From positions 930,001 through 994,000 of the forward strand of contig NZ_VATY01000002.1 in the NCBI RefSeq assembly GCF_005885635.1: a DNA stretch of 64,000 nt. Reading direction: 5' to 3'. Of the stretch, positions 35,476 to 44,351 are shown in pieces (positions within the stretch are counted from its first letter, which is position 1; the number at the start of each line of letters is the position of its first letter). Both the position numbers and the translations under genes were made by a program. Source of the stretch: Maribacter algarum (ex Zhang et al. 2020) (GTDB lineage Bacteria > Bacteroidota > Bacteroidia > Flavobacteriales > Flavobacteriaceae). The notes under the pieces are model-generated. The model saw only the letters and a program-made list of their open reading frames with translations, made no database searches and was not told the origin of the DNA.

Positions 35476-36231
35476 TTATATTCTTACAGGAATTTTGTTT
35501 TCCTGTAATTCTTCTTTTAAATCCTTGATTTTTATCTCCTTAAAATGAAAAACACTAGCCGCTAGGGCTGCATCAGCCTTTCCTTTAATAAAGGTATCTG
35601 TAAAATGTTGCATATTTCCTGCTCCACCCGAGGCTATTATGGGAATATTCAACTCTGTAGATAGTCTTGCCAGCGCTGCATTCGCAAATCCGTCTTTAGT
35701 ACCGTCATTATCCATGGAGGTAAATAAAATTTCACCAGCACCTCTCTTCTCTACTTCTTTAGCCCATGCGAACAAATCCAATTCCGTTGGGACTTTACCA
35801 CCCACCAAATGAACAACCCATTTACCTTCAATTTGTTTCGCATCAATAGCAACGACAATACATTGGGAGCCAAACTTAGCCACCAAATCATTGATCAATT
35901 GTGGGTTCTTAACCGCAGACGAATTGATAGAAACCTTGTCCGCTCCGTTTTGCAATAAAACATCTACATCTTCGACAGATGAAATTCCACCCCCCACCGT
36001 AAACGGAATATTCACTTTTTCGGCCACACGAAATACGAGGTCGGCCAAAGTTTTTCGTTTTTGTTCCGTAGCTGATATATCTAGAAATACCAGTTCATCT
36101 GCACCTTCTCGACTATATATTTCCGCTAATTCTACGGGGTCACCAGCATCTCTCAAATCAACGAAGTTCACTCCTTTTACAGTGCGGCCATCTTTGATAT
36201 CTAAACAAGGTATGATTCTCTTTGCAAGCAC
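35476..36231 (-). CDS. hisF: imidazole glycerol phosphate synthase, cyclase subunit
   Basis: (beta/alpha)8 barrel of 251 residues that closes the imidazole ring with ammonia from HisH. Catalytic D11 ([10 protein letters not shown]) and D130 (VVAIDAKQ) are in place, with the phosphate loops [10 protein letters not shown] and [10 protein letters not shown]. Standard length. Its ATG overlaps the DinB stop by one base. Confidence 0.97.
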   Translation of the reverse strand: MLAKRIIPCLDIKDGRTVKGVNFVDLRDAGDPVELAEIYSREGADELVFLDISATEQKRKTLADLVFRVAEKVNIPFTVGGGISSVEDVDVLLQNGADKVSINSSAVKNPQLINDLVAKFGSQCIVVAIDAKQIEGKWVVHLVGGKVPTELDLFAWAKEVEKRGAGEILFTSMDNDGTKDGFANAALARLSTELNIPIIASGGAGNMQHFTDTFIKGKADAALAASVFHFKEIKIKDLKEELQENKIPVRI

Positions 36232-36749
36232 TAGTCCTCGTTTTTTATTTTTAAATCAATTCCGTCATAGAACCCAAGGTCTTTGTTTTTGAGCTGTTTT
36301 ACCCAAAAAGCAATTTGACCCGTATGATAAGAATAATGTTCGACGGCATGCATTATGACACCAACACCTGAAAATGAAAACCCTTGCACCGATCTAATTT
36401 TTAAGAGTTGATCCAAGGAAGAATCGAAAATCACCCGCTTGGCTGTGTCTACGGTGCTTTCTAATTTTTCAAGTATTTCTGATTTAGTTCCACTTTTGTT
36501 TGTCTCAAACTCCAAGTCACGCTTTCGAATGTCTTCAGTTTCTCCAAGTGATGAGATGATGTACTGTGTGATATTTCCACATAAATGCAACATCAAATTG
36601 GCAATGCTATTTAGGGAATCGTTGGGCTTTTGCCATAATTCTTCCTCCGAAACATCTTCTAAGCTCTTCCGTATCATGCGTGTGCTTTCATCTATACGAT
36701 ATAAAGCATTTTTCACTAATTCATCGACTAGTTTCTCTTCCTTGGTCAT
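36231..36749 (-). CDS. DinB-family (four-helix metal-binding) protein
   Basis: Protein of 172 residues predicted all-helical, with the DinB/DUF664 pattern: [16 protein letters not shown]-like helix containing His, and [20 protein letters not shown] with three His at about 134-141. These typically bind a divalent metal. Relatives include thiol-dependent enzymes, but many have no known function. Embedded between hisA (4-base overlap) and hisF (1-base overlap) and so surely coexpressed with the his genes. Confidence 0.85.
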   Translation of the reverse strand: MTKEEKLVDELVKNALYRIDESTRMIRKSLEDVSEEELWQKPNDSLNSIANLMLHLCGNITQYIISSLGETEDIRKRDLEFETNKSGTKSEILEKLESTVDTAKRVIFDSSLDQLLKIRSVQGFSFSGVGVIMHAVEHYSYHTGQIAFWVKQLKNKDLGFYDGIDLKIKNED

Positions 36750-37525
36750 ATTGATATGATATATTTTTCCAACTGCTTTAGGCTGATTCTGTTTTCATAA
36801 ATGGCTTTACCGATAATAGTTCCTTCACAACCTATTGCAGCTAATTTGGGAAGTTCATCAAAGTTTGATATTCCTCCAGAGGCTATTAGTTTGAGTTCTT
36901 TTTCAAAACCGTTCTCGGTGGAGCCTGTCCCGAGCACAGTCGAGGGGCTCGAACTGACCGATGCGATAATTTTTTTATATAATTCGAATGAAGGACCCTC
37001 GAGCATTCCATCTTTACTAATATCGGTACAAATTACATACTTAATTCCCTTGTTCTTATACGATTGAATAAAAGGAAGTAATTCCTCTTTAGATTCTTCT
37101 TGCCAACCAGAAACTGCAACCTTTTCATCCAAAGCATCTGCTCCCAAGATGATTTTATCCGGTCCATAGCTTTCAATCCAGCCTGTAAAGGTTTCTTTGT
37201 CTTTTACTGCTATACTTCCCCCTGTAATTTGATTTGCGCCGGACTCAAAAGCGATTCTTAAATCATCATCAGTTTTTAATCCGCCACCAAAATCAATATT
37301 TAAATTTGTATTTGTAGCGATTTGTTCTAAAACTTTGTGATTAACAATATGTTTGGACTTCGCACCGTCTAAATCAACCAAATGTAAATACTGGATTCCA
37401 CTTGCTTCAAATTCTTTCGCAACTTCTAGTGGACGTTCATTGTATATCTTCTTGGTATCGTAATCGCCTTTCGAAAGACGAACGCACTTACCATCTATAA
37501 TATCAATCGCTGGAATTATCCGCAT
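36746..37525 (-). CDS. hisA: ProFAR isomerase with an in-frame repeat insertion
   Basis: (beta/alpha)8 isomerase of 259 residues, about 15-20 longer than usual. Catalytic D8 (IPAIDIIDG) and D130 (ILGADALD) and phosphate loops GGGLKTDDD and [10 protein letters not shown] are intact. Between KKIIA (about 188) and LKLIASGG (from 211) lies a Ser/Thr/Gly-rich insert ([16 protein letters not shown]) encoded by a palindromic repeat. This is the alpha6-beta7 connection, away from the catalytic residues, so the enzyme may tolerate it. The stop overlaps the DinB start by 4 bases. Confidence 0.94.
   Translation of the reverse strand: MRIIPAIDIIDGKCVRLSKGDYDTKKIYNERPLEVAKEFEASGIQYLHLVDLDGAKSKHIVNHKVLEQIATNTNLNIDFGGGLKTDDDLRIAFESGANQITGGSIAVKDKETFTGWIESYGPDKIILGADALDEKVAVSGWQEESKEELLPFIQSYKNKGIKYVICTDISKDGMLEGPSFELYKKIIASVSSSPSTVLGTGSTENGFEKELKLIASGGISNFDELPKLAAIGCEGTIIGKAIYENRISLKQLEKYIISI
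36923..36952. repeat. palindromic repeat inserted in frame within hisA
   Basis: GAGCCTGTCCCGAGCACAG followed by TCGAGGGGCTC. The outer arms GAGCC/GGCTC are perfectly complementary, and an inner CCC/GGG pairing is possible. It resembles the GAGCCTGTC...CGAGG small palindromes dispersed in many bacterial genomes. Read on the plus strand it gives EPVPSTVEG, like the EPVPxxVEG peptides such repeats often encode. Only this copy is seen in the window. Confidence 0.65.
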
Positions 37526-37526
37526 A

Positions 37527-37952
37527 TTAATCTAGTTTCTGTTTATCTCTGGACATCCACAATGGGGATTTTCCGATTTTTGTAAAGCCATATTTGTTAT
37601 ATAGTCCATGTGCATCTTTTGTTTTTAATGACAAGGTTTGTAGGCTTTGAATTGTTTCTTGGCTCAACATAAATTCTATCAATGCTGTCCCTAAGCCTTG
37701 ACCCTGATATGCTGGACTGATAATTACGTCCATGATATTTCCATAAAAGGTGTAATCGGTTACAACTCTAGCAAAGCCGATCTGCGCGTTTTCATTTGTA
37801 TACATTCCAAAACAAAAAGAGTTCTCAATAGTTCCTTTTGTTTGTTCTAAAGTTCTACCCTTTCCCCAATAAGCGTCGTTGGTCATATAACTCTGAATAA
37901 AATCAATGTCCAATAAATTCTTATCCACCGATATGTAAAAACCTTCTCTCAT
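37527..37952 (-). CDS. GNAT-family N-acetyltransferase
   Basis: Acetyltransferase of 141 residues. The acetyl-CoA loop is [19 protein letters not shown] (about 78-96), preceded by the strand [12 protein letters not shown] and followed by [19 protein letters not shown]. The C terminus SPLWMSR is common in this subgroup. It lies between hisH (1-base overlap) and hisA (1-base gap). Acceptor unknown. Confidence 0.88.
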   Translation of the reverse strand: MREGFYISVDKNLLDIDFIQSYMTNDAYWGKGRTLEQTKGTIENSFCFGMYTNENAQIGFARVVTDYTFYGNIMDVIISPAYQGQGLGTALIEFMLSQETIQSLQTLSLKTKDAHGLYNKYGFTKIGKSPLWMSRDKQKLD

Positions 37953-38533
37953 TACAAGTCCAAGAAATTCTTTAAAATCCGTTCTCCTACAACACTGCTT
38001 TTTTCTGGATGAAATTGCGTACCATAAAAATTATTCTTTTGCAAAGCTGCACTATAGCTTAATTCGTAATCTGCTTTTGCAATGGTTTCCTTACATACTG
38101 GTGCATAATAACTATGGACCAAATAGATGTGTTCATTTTCATTCACTTCATTGAACAAATCAGATGTAAGATTGCTAATCTGATTCCAACCAATTTGGGG
38201 AACTTTAACTTTTTTGGAAAACTTAATCACATCAACATCGAATATCCCCAATCCCTGAGTATTTCCTTCTTCCGAGGAATTGCACATTAATTGCATTCCC
38301 AGACAGATGCCTAAAACGGGCTGTTTTAATTCGGGTATGATTTTATCCAAACCACTAGCTTTGAGCTTGTTCATGGCACTACTCGCCTCTCCCACACCTG
38401 GGAAAATCACTTTGTCAGCTCTTCGAATTTCTTCAACATCTCTGCTTAAAACTGCCTCGCATCCCAAGCGTTTAATGGCAAATTTGATGCTTTGGATATT
38501 ACCAGCTCCATAATTTATTATTACAATCTTCAT
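37952..38533 (-). CDS. hisH: imidazole glycerol phosphate synthase, glutaminase subunit
   Basis: Class I glutamine amidotransferase of 193 residues. The triad is C77 (GICLGMQLM), H175 and E177 (TQFHPEKSS). Supplies ammonia to HisF. Directly abuts hisB with no gap. Confidence 0.97.
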   Translation of the reverse strand: MKIVIINYGAGNIQSIKFAIKRLGCEAVLSRDVEEIRRADKVIFPGVGEASSAMNKLKASGLDKIIPELKQPVLGICLGMQLMCNSSEEGNTQGLGIFDVDVIKFSKKVKVPQIGWNQISNLTSDLFNEVNENEHIYLVHSYYAPVCKETIAKADYELSYSAALQKNNFYGTQFHPEKSSVVGERILKNFLDL

Positions 38534-39676
38534 CTATAAAACTCCCTTGGTACTTGGTAAAACCATCTTTTCAACATCTCTCTTAACAGACATTTTTATA
38601 GACTTTGCAAATGCCTTAAAAATTGCTTCTATTTTGTGATGTTCATTTTTGCCTTCTGCTTTTATATTCAAATTTGCTTTAGCCCCATCGGTAAATGATT
38701 TGAAAAAGTGCTGGAACATTTCAGTCGGCATGTCACCTACCATTTCACGTTTAAAATCAGTCTTCCATACAAGCCAGTTTCGACCCCCAAAATCAATAGC
38801 AACTTGCGCCAAACAATCATCCATGGGTAAACAAAATCCGTATCGTTCAATCCCTAATTTATTTCCAAGTGCAGTATGAAAAATCTCTCCTAAAGCAATT
38901 GCCGTATCTTCGATGGTATGGTGTTCGTCAACTTCTAAATCTCCATCTACTTGAATATCCAAATCCATCTGACCATGACGTGCCAGTTGGTCCAACATAT
39001 GGTCAAAAAAAGCCAATCCTGTTTTGATATTGCTTTTCCCTGTTCCATCTAAATTGAGCTGAATCTTAATATCAGTCTCATTCGTTTTTCTATGAATTTC
39101 AGCTGTTCTGTTTTTTAACTTTAAAAACTCATAAATCTTTTCCCAATCATTATTTTCTAAAGCAATCACAACATCTAGTTCGTCTCTTTTTACCGTAATT
39201 TCACCCGTTCCTAGATTAGTGTTGTCATTAATAAAAATTCCCTTTGAACCTAAATTCTTTGCTAGTTCCATATCGGTTAGTCGATCTCCTATTACAAAAG
39301 AGTTGGTTAAATCATACTCCTCTGAAAAGTACTCAGTCAATAGTCCAGTACCCGGTTTTCTGGTATCCGCATTATCTTTTGGAAACGTTCGGTCTAAAAA
39401 TACTTTATCAAAAACAACACCCTCATTTTCAAAAGATTTGAGAATGAAGTTATGTACCGGCCAAAAGGTTTCTTCTGGAAAGATGTCCGTCCCTAAACCA
39501 TCTTGATTGGTAATCATTACCAGCTCAAAATCCAATTCTTTGGCAATTTTCCCTAAATAGGTAAAGGCTTTTGGATAGAATATCATTTTCTCAAACGCAT
39601 CTATTTGTTCATCCACAGTTTCTTTGATGATGGTACCGTCACGATCAATAAAGAGTACTTTCTTTTTACTCATCAC
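38534..39676 (-). CDS. hisB: histidinol-phosphatase / imidazoleglycerol-phosphate dehydratase
   Basis: Bifunctional enzyme of 380 residues. The N-terminal HAD phosphatase (about 1-165) has the nucleophile loop FIDRDGTI and [12 protein letters not shown]. The C-terminal dehydratase (about 185-380) has metal-binding HHTIEDTAI, with further His/Glu in [13 protein letters not shown] and [12 protein letters not shown]. The fusion is typical of Bacteroidota and gammaproteobacteria. Two Met codons at the start (39676, 39673); both overlap hisC. Confidence 0.96.
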   Translation of the reverse strand: MMSKKKVLFIDRDGTIIKETVDEQIDAFEKMIFYPKAFTYLGKIAKELDFELVMITNQDGLGTDIFPEETFWPVHNFILKSFENEGVVFDKVFLDRTFPKDNADTRKPGTGLLTEYFSEEYDLTNSFVIGDRLTDMELAKNLGSKGIFINDNTNLGTGEITVKRDELDVVIALENNDWEKIYEFLKLKNRTAEIHRKTNETDIKIQLNLDGTGKSNIKTGLAFFDHMLDQLARHGQMDLDIQVDGDLEVDEHHTIEDTAIALGEIFHTALGNKLGIERYGFCLPMDDCLAQVAIDFGGRNWLVWKTDFKREMVGDMPTEMFQHFFKSFTDGAKANLNIKAEGKNEHHKIEAIFKAFAKSIKMSVKRDVEKMVLPSTKGVL

Positions 39677-40715
39677 ATATATTTTTTAAAACTTCAAGTA
39701 GTTTTTTGTTTTCATTTGGTGTTCCGACGGTCAGCCGCAATGTATTATCGCACAATGGCTGGGTACTTCTATTCCGGATGACGATACCGTTATCCAATAA
39801 CTGTTTGTACCTCCTATTGGCATCATCAACTTTAACCAAAACAAAATTAGCATCAGAATGATAAATGGTTTTGACAAATTTGATCTGTGTTAAATCCCAT
39901 AAAAGTCGGAATCGTTCTTCTTGAATCTCCAATATCTCAGATGCCACTTGTTTTATTGCTAAAACCCGTTCCAAAGCCTTTAGCTGTGTTAGTCCATTGA
40001 TATTGTAAGGAGGCTTGATTTTGTTTAGAACGGCAATGATTTCCTTTGATGCAAAACAAATTCCCAATCGAATTCCAGCCATTCCGTATGCTTTGGACAA
40101 GGTTTGTGTCACAACCAAATTAGGAAAATCAGACAAGCGCGAAACCCAGCTTTCATTTGGTGAAAAATCAATGTACGCTTCATCGATAACCACTAAACCA
40201 TTGAAGCTGGTCAATAGTTTTATTATACTTTCTTCCGAAATGCTGTTCCCAGTTGGATTATTGGGAGAGCAAATGAAAAGTAGTTTCGAATTATCATCCA
40301 TTGCTTCTAGAATGGCTTCCATATTTGGCTGAAAGTCTTCATTCAACAGAACTTCCCGGTTTTGGATGGCGTTGATTCCTGAAAGAACCTTATACATTCC
40401 GTAGGTCGGTGGAAGCGAAATGATATTATCTTCTTTGGGTTCGCAGAAAGCTCTGAATATTAAATCTAATACTTCATCGCTTCCATTTCCTAAAAGGATA
40501 TTTTCTGAACTCAACCCTTTTTGGTCTGCCAAAACAGCTTTTAAGCTTCGTTGTTGTGGATCAGGATACCGATTTACTCCACTCTCAAAGGGATTCTCAT
40601 TGGCATCTAAAAAGACCATTTCGGAACTATCAGACACGTATTCGTCTCGTGCAGACGAATAGGGTTTTAGGCCCTTGACATTTTCTCGAATTATATTTTC
40701 TAAACTAAAACTCAT
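39666..40715 (-). CDS. hisC: histidinol-phosphate aminotransferase
   Basis: PLP enzyme of 349 residues, class I/II aminotransferase fold. The PLP-binding Lys is K208 in [15 protein letters not shown]178 sits in [10 protein letters not shown] and N153 in SPNNPTGN. Overlaps hisD by 4 bases (ATGA). Confidence 0.96.
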   Translation of the reverse strand: MSFSLENIIRENVKGLKPYSSARDEYVSDSSEMVFLDANENPFESGVNRYPDPQQRSLKAVLADQKGLSSENILLGNGSDEVLDLIFRAFCEPKEDNIISLPPTYGMYKVLSGINAIQNREVLLNEDFQPNMEAILEAMDDNSKLLFICSPNNPTGNSISEESIIKLLTSFNGLVVIDEAYIDFSPNESWVSRLSDFPNLVVTQTLSKAYGMAGIRLGICFASKEIIAVLNKIKPPYNINGLTQLKALERVLAIKQVASEILEIQEERFRLLWDLTQIKFVKTIYHSDANFVLVKVDDANRRYKQLLDNGIVIRNRSTQPLCDNTLRLTVGTPNENKKLLEVLKNICDE

Positions 40716-41995
40716 TTCAAACTATTCAATCGTAAGGTTACGGCATTTTTATGGGCCTGTAAGCCTTCAGCTTCGGCCATGATTTCAATGGCATTCCCTA
40801 TTTCTTGTATACCTTCTTTTGAAATCTTCTGGAAGGTCATGCTCTTCATAAAACTATCTAAGTTTACACCACTGTACTGCTTCGCGTATCCGTTTGTAGG
40901 TAAGGTATGATTAGTGCCAGACGCGTAATCTCCTGCGCTTTCTGGGGTGTAATTACCGATAAAGACAGAACCAGCATTGAACGTATTATGAATATAGAAA
41001 TCTTCGTTATCGACACATACGATATAGTGCTCTGGCCCATATTCATTGATTAAATCAATTGCGGTTTTATCATCTTCAACATATATCAGTTTACTATTGG
41101 CCATTGCCTTTTCAGCAATCCGTTTTCTTGGTAAAAGATTGATTTGTTTATCCAATTCCACTTCGACGGCTACTAAAAAATCTATTGAAGTTGAAACTAA
41201 AATCACTTGACTATCTACCCCGTGCTCGGCTTGGCTCAATAAGTCTGAAGCTACGAAAGCAGCGTCAGCTGAATCATCAGCAACAACTAACAATTCACTC
41301 GGACCGGCAGGCATGTCAATGGCTACGCCATACTTTGTTGCAATTTGTTTTGCAACGGTGACATATTGGTTACCTGGACCAAATATTTTATAGACTTGTG
41401 GAATGCTTTCCGTACCAAATGTCATTCCAGCAATGGCTTGAATACCTCCAACTTTGAAAATATTAGTAACTCCACATAAAGCCGCGGTATATAAAATAGC
41501 GGGATTGATTTTTCCATCCGAATTAGGAGGTGAACATAAAACGATTTCTTTACAACCTGCTATGCTAGCAGGAACTGCAAGCATTAGAATTGTAGAAAAT
41601 AAAGGCGCTGTTCCTCCAGGAATATACAAGCCAACCTTCTGGATCGGACGTTTTTCTTGCCAACATTTTACGCCTTTTGCAGTTTCTACTTCCACTTTAT
41701 CTGTTACTTGAGCTTTGTGAAAACTTTCAATGTTTCCCTTCGCCAATTGAATAGAAGCTTTTAGTTCTTCTGACACCAAGTTTTGAGCTTCTTCTATTTC
41801 CTTTAAATCGACCACAAATGAATCCAAAGTAACACCATCAAACTTTTGGGTATATGTTCTTAAAACAGCATCTCCACCTGCTTGAGTCTCCTTGAAAATG
41901 CCATTTACTGTATCCTCAATGTCCTCGACGGACTGAGTGGGTCGCTTTAATACCTCACTCCAACTTTCTCTTTTCGGATTGTATATTTTATTCAT
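40712..41995 (-). CDS. hisD: histidinol dehydrogenase
   Basis: NAD-dependent zinc enzyme of 427 residues for the last two steps of histidine synthesis. Signature regions are LYIPGGTAPLFSTILM, IFGPGNQYVTVAK, DMPAGPSELLVVAD and LLSQAEHGVDSQ, with GPEHYIV and SAGDYASGTNHTLPT. Overlaps the GNAT gene by 8 bases. Confidence 0.97.
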   Translation of the reverse strand: MNKIYNPKRESWSEVLKRPTQSVEDIEDTVNGIFKETQAGGDAVLRTYTQKFDGVTLDSFVVDLKEIEEAQNLVSEELKASIQLAKGNIESFHKAQVTDKVEVETAKGVKCWQEKRPIQKVGLYIPGGTAPLFSTILMLAVPASIAGCKEIVLCSPPNSDGKINPAILYTAALCGVTNIFKVGGIQAIAGMTFGTESIPQVYKIFGPGNQYVTVAKQIATKYGVAIDMPAGPSELLVVADDSADAAFVASDLLSQAEHGVDSQVILVSTSIDFLVAVEVELDKQINLLPRKRIAEKAMANSKLIYVEDDKTAIDLINEYGPEHYIVCVDNEDFYIHNTFNAGSVFIGNYTPESAGDYASGTNHTLPTNGYAKQYSGVNLDSFMKSMTFQKISKEGIQEIGNAIEIMAEAEGLQAHKNAVTLRLNSLK

Positions 41996-42440
41996 TGCTT
42001 ATGTCTTCAAAATTCATGAAATAATGGTACGCCTTGGGCTTATACCCTTGTCGTTCCCAAAATTTTTGCCCCTTTTCATTTTTCATATAGCAGTTCACTT
42101 CTGAACCTTTACAGCCTATTTCTTTGGCATACTTGAACATATAATCCATCATAAGTTGTCCTACGCCTCTACTCCGATATTCTTCTTTTATAAAGACATT
42201 ATCCGGCTCTACGTGCTTGCCTGCATAGAGTTTATTCAATACCCAAATTCCACAAATACCAATCAATTCTTCAGAATCATAGACTCCTATGCATTCATAG
42301 CCTCCCATGGATAACATGTCTTTAAGTCTTTCTTTAAGAACTTCGTACCGAATTTTCTCATTATTGAGCAAAAAAACGAGTGGCAAAATAGATTCCATAT
42401 ATTCATAAGGAATTAACTCTATTTTAAAATCGGAATTCAT
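41988..42440 (-). CDS. GNAT-family N-acetyltransferase
   Basis: Acetyltransferase of 150 residues with acetyl-CoA loop FIKEEYRSRGVGQLMMDYMF (about 84-103) and the C-terminal EKGQKFWERQGYKPKAYHYF. It is placed between hisG (3-base gap) and hisD (8-base overlap), so it is part of the his transcript. Not related closely to the other GNAT in the operon. Acceptor unknown. Confidence 0.88.
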   Translation of the reverse strand: MNSDFKIELIPYEYMESILPLVFLLNNEKIRYEVLKERLKDMLSMGGYECIGVYDSEELIGICGIWVLNKLYAGKHVEPDNVFIKEEYRSRGVGQLMMDYMFKYAKEIGCKGSEVNCYMKNEKGQKFWERQGYKPKAYHYFMNFEDISNE

Positions 42441-42443
42441 ATA

Positions 42444-43301
42444 TTAAAGGACCATTTTTTCAATTGGGCAAACCAAAATACCTTCAGCTCCTGCTTGCTT
42501 TAGCTCATCAATAACCTCCCAGAATTTGTCCTTGTTGATTACGGTATGTACAGAACTCCAACCTTCTTCCGCTAAAGGAAGTACCGTCGGACTGCGCATA
42601 CCGGGAAGCAAGGCAATAACATCTTTCAATTTATCATTAGGAGCATTCAGCAACACATATTTTGATTGTCTTGCCTTCAAAACAGATTGAATGCGGAATT
42701 GTAGCTTCTGAAGCACTAGTTTTCTTTCTTCAGAAATTTTCGGAGATACGGCCAAAACGGCTTCACTTTTCAACATGACCTCGACTTCTTTCAAGTTGTT
42801 CTTGAACAAAGTACTTCCGCTTGAAACAATATCGCAAATGGCATCAGCTAGTCCGATATTAGGGGCAATCTCTACAGAACCACTAATGATATGTAGATCC
42901 GCATTTACCCCTTTCTCTTTCAAATAGTTTTTAACAGTATTCGGATATGACGTTGCAATTCGTTTCCCTTCAAAATCCTTTACAGAGTCATACTTAACAG
43001 CTTTAGGAACAGCCAAAGAAACCTTACACTTTGAAAAACCAAGTTTTTCCGCAACAGCAATGTCCTCACCTTTTTCAATTAATACATTCTCTCCGATAAT
43101 TGCAATGTCTACTACTCCATCTCTTAAGTATTGGGGAATGTCTCCATTTCTAAGGTAAAACACCTCCATTGGAAAGTTCCGCGAAGAAGCCTTCAATTGG
43201 TCTTTACCATTATCAATAGATATTCCACAATCTTTTAAAATCCGTAAAGAATCCTCATTAAGCCTTCCGGATTTTTGAATAGCAATTCTAATTTTTGTCA
43301 T
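42444..43301 (-). CDS. hisG: ATP phosphoribosyltransferase (long form)
   Basis: First enzyme of histidine synthesis, 285 residues from the ATG at 43301 (MTKIRIAIQKSGRL). The open frame runs on to a TTG at 43346, but that lies in the attenuator terminator and is rejected. Catalytic domain about 1-210 (DIAIIGENV, and DAICDIVSSGSTLFKN, the PRPP loop). A C-terminal ACT-like domain (about 212-285, SPTVLPLAEEGWSSVHTVI) allows feedback inhibition by histidine, so no HisZ is needed. First structural gene after the attenuator. Confidence 0.96.
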   Translation of the reverse strand: MTKIRIAIQKSGRLNEDSLRILKDCGISIDNGKDQLKASSRNFPMEVFYLRNGDIPQYLRDGVVDIAIIGENVLIEKGEDIAVAEKLGFSKCKVSLAVPKAVKYDSVKDFEGKRIATSYPNTVKNYLKEKGVNADLHIISGSVEIAPNIGLADAICDIVSSGSTLFKNNLKEVEVMLKSEAVLAVSPKISEERKLVLQKLQFRIQSVLKARQSKYVLLNAPNDKLKDVIALLPGMRSPTVLPLAEEGWSSVHTVINKDKFWEVIDELKQAGAEGILVCPIEKMVL

Positions 43302-43345
43302 TTCTTGTTTTTGATGTTTGAGGCAATCAAAATGGTCTAAAAGCA

Positions 43346-43414
43346 AAACCCGCTTGATTGCTCAAACGGGTTTAAATATTTTGTAATACTACAATACACC
43401 TTTACCTCGCTTGA
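43346..43414 (-). promoter_or_regulatory. his attenuator: antiterminator and terminator segments
   Basis: On the RNA: segment 2 UCAAGCGAGGU (43414-43404), segment 3 AAACCCGUUUGA (43373-43362) and segment 4 UCAAGCGGGUUU (43357-43346). Segments 3 and 4 form a 12-bp stem with one G-U pair and a 4-base loop, followed by UUUUGCUUUU: a terminator. Segment 2 imitates segment 4 and can pair with segment 3 instead, with one bulged A. Segment 2 overlaps the last codons and stop of the leader peptide, so a ribosome at the stop masks it. Confidence 0.85.
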
Positions 43415-43455
43415 CAGCCAGTTACAAGATGATGATGTGTATTCTTATTTCTCAT
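43402..43455 (-). CDS. hisL: histidine operon leader peptide
   Basis: ATG at 43455 to TAA at 43402, 17 residues: MRNKNTHHHLVTGCQAR. Three consecutive His codons (all CAU) at positions 7-9 act as the histidine sensor: when charged tRNA-His is scarce the ribosome stalls there and leaves the antiterminator segment free. About 100 bases upstream of the hisG ATG. No Shine-Dalgarno is visible, as is usual in this phylum. Confidence 0.85.
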   Translation of the reverse strand: MRNKNTHHHLVTGCQAR

Positions 43456-43501
43456 TACGTGGTAAAAGTAAAATTAAATTTCTTTCTACGAAAGCGAATT
43501 T

Positions 43502-43526
43502 AAAAAAATCACAAATTGTGCTTTTT
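43502..43526 (-). terminator. weak hairpin after the prohibitin gene
   Basis: On the minus strand AAAAAG, CACAATTTGTG and ATTTTTTT. The palindrome forms a 4-bp stem extended by A-T pairs, followed by a T tract. It could separate the prohibitin transcript from the his leader. Confidence 0.4.
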
Positions 43527-44340
43527 AGTTATTTCCTAGAATAAGAGGTAATCCAGCTTCACCCCCGCCTACAATCACTACTTTGGAGTTTGGAGATTTG
43601 GAAAGCTCCAATGTTGCATCAATACCTTTATCCTGTAAGATCTTATCTGTTAAGGATGCACTTAATATTCTGTTTGCATCAGCTTTACCTTGTGCTTCAA
43701 TGGTAACTTTTTCAGCCTCTTTTTTCGCAGTTACTAAACGGAATTCATACTCAAGGGATTCTTGCTCTTGCTTTAACTTACGCTCAATTGCATCTTTAAT
43801 CGTGTTAGGCAAGGTCACATCACGCACAAGAACTTCATTTAATTGTACATTCTGTTTATCTAAAATCTTTTTGGTTTCTTCGAATATTTCATCTTGAATA
43901 GCATCACGCTTACTAGAATACAACTGCTCAGGTGTATAACGTCCTACAACACTTCTCGCAGCACTACGAATGGCCGGCTTTATTACACGGTCTAAATAGC
44001 CTTCACCTAAATTCTGATGTAAATTTCCTAGTTCTGCAGCAATGGGTTGGTACCAAGCTGAAGCATCAATTTGAATTTCTAGTCCGTTTGAAGACAGTAC
44101 TTTCATCTTTTCGAACAATTCTTGCTGACGTACTTCGTAAATAAAAACATCGTTCCACGGAGCTACGATATGAAACCCCTCGCCCATCGGTGGCTCATCA
44201 GTAACAACACCTCCTCCGAAGGTTTTATATAATACTCCAGCTTCACCCGACCCTATGGTGACTGCGGATTTAGAAATTAGAATAACTAATGCAATCAGTA
44301 TGAATACTACTGGTAGCGCAACTTTTGGTAATTTGTCCAT
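43525..44340 (-). CDS. prohibitin-family (SPFH/Band 7) membrane protein
   Basis: Protein of 271 residues with one N-terminal transmembrane helix (about 7-27), an SPFH domain (about 28-200, GEAGVLYKTFGGGVV, then RSVVGRYTPEQLYSSKRDAIQDEI) and a coiled-coil tail (LKQEQESLEYEFRLVTAKKEAEKV). Prohibitins form large membrane rings that hold and regulate membrane proteases such as FtsH. Twelve bases after the preceding minus-strand gene. It ends just before the his leader. Confidence 0.92.
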   Translation of the reverse strand: MDKLPKVALPVVFILIALVILISKSAVTIGSGEAGVLYKTFGGGVVTDEPPMGEGFHIVAPWNDVFIYEVRQQELFEKMKVLSSNGLEIQIDASAWYQPIAAELGNLHQNLGEGYLDRVIKPAIRSAARSVVGRYTPEQLYSSKRDAIQDEIFEETKKILDKQNVQLNEVLVRDVTLPNTIKDAIERKLKQEQESLEYEFRLVTAKKEAEKVTIEAQGKADANRILSASLTDKILQDKGIDATLELSKSPNSKVVIVGGGEAGLPLILGNN

Positions 44341-44351
44341 AATGTTCTGTT

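Noticed and set aside
43302-43346. N-terminal extension of HisG from a TTG at 43346
   Set aside because: It lies in the terminator hairpin of the attenuator, and the ATG at 43301 gives the standard HisG N terminus.
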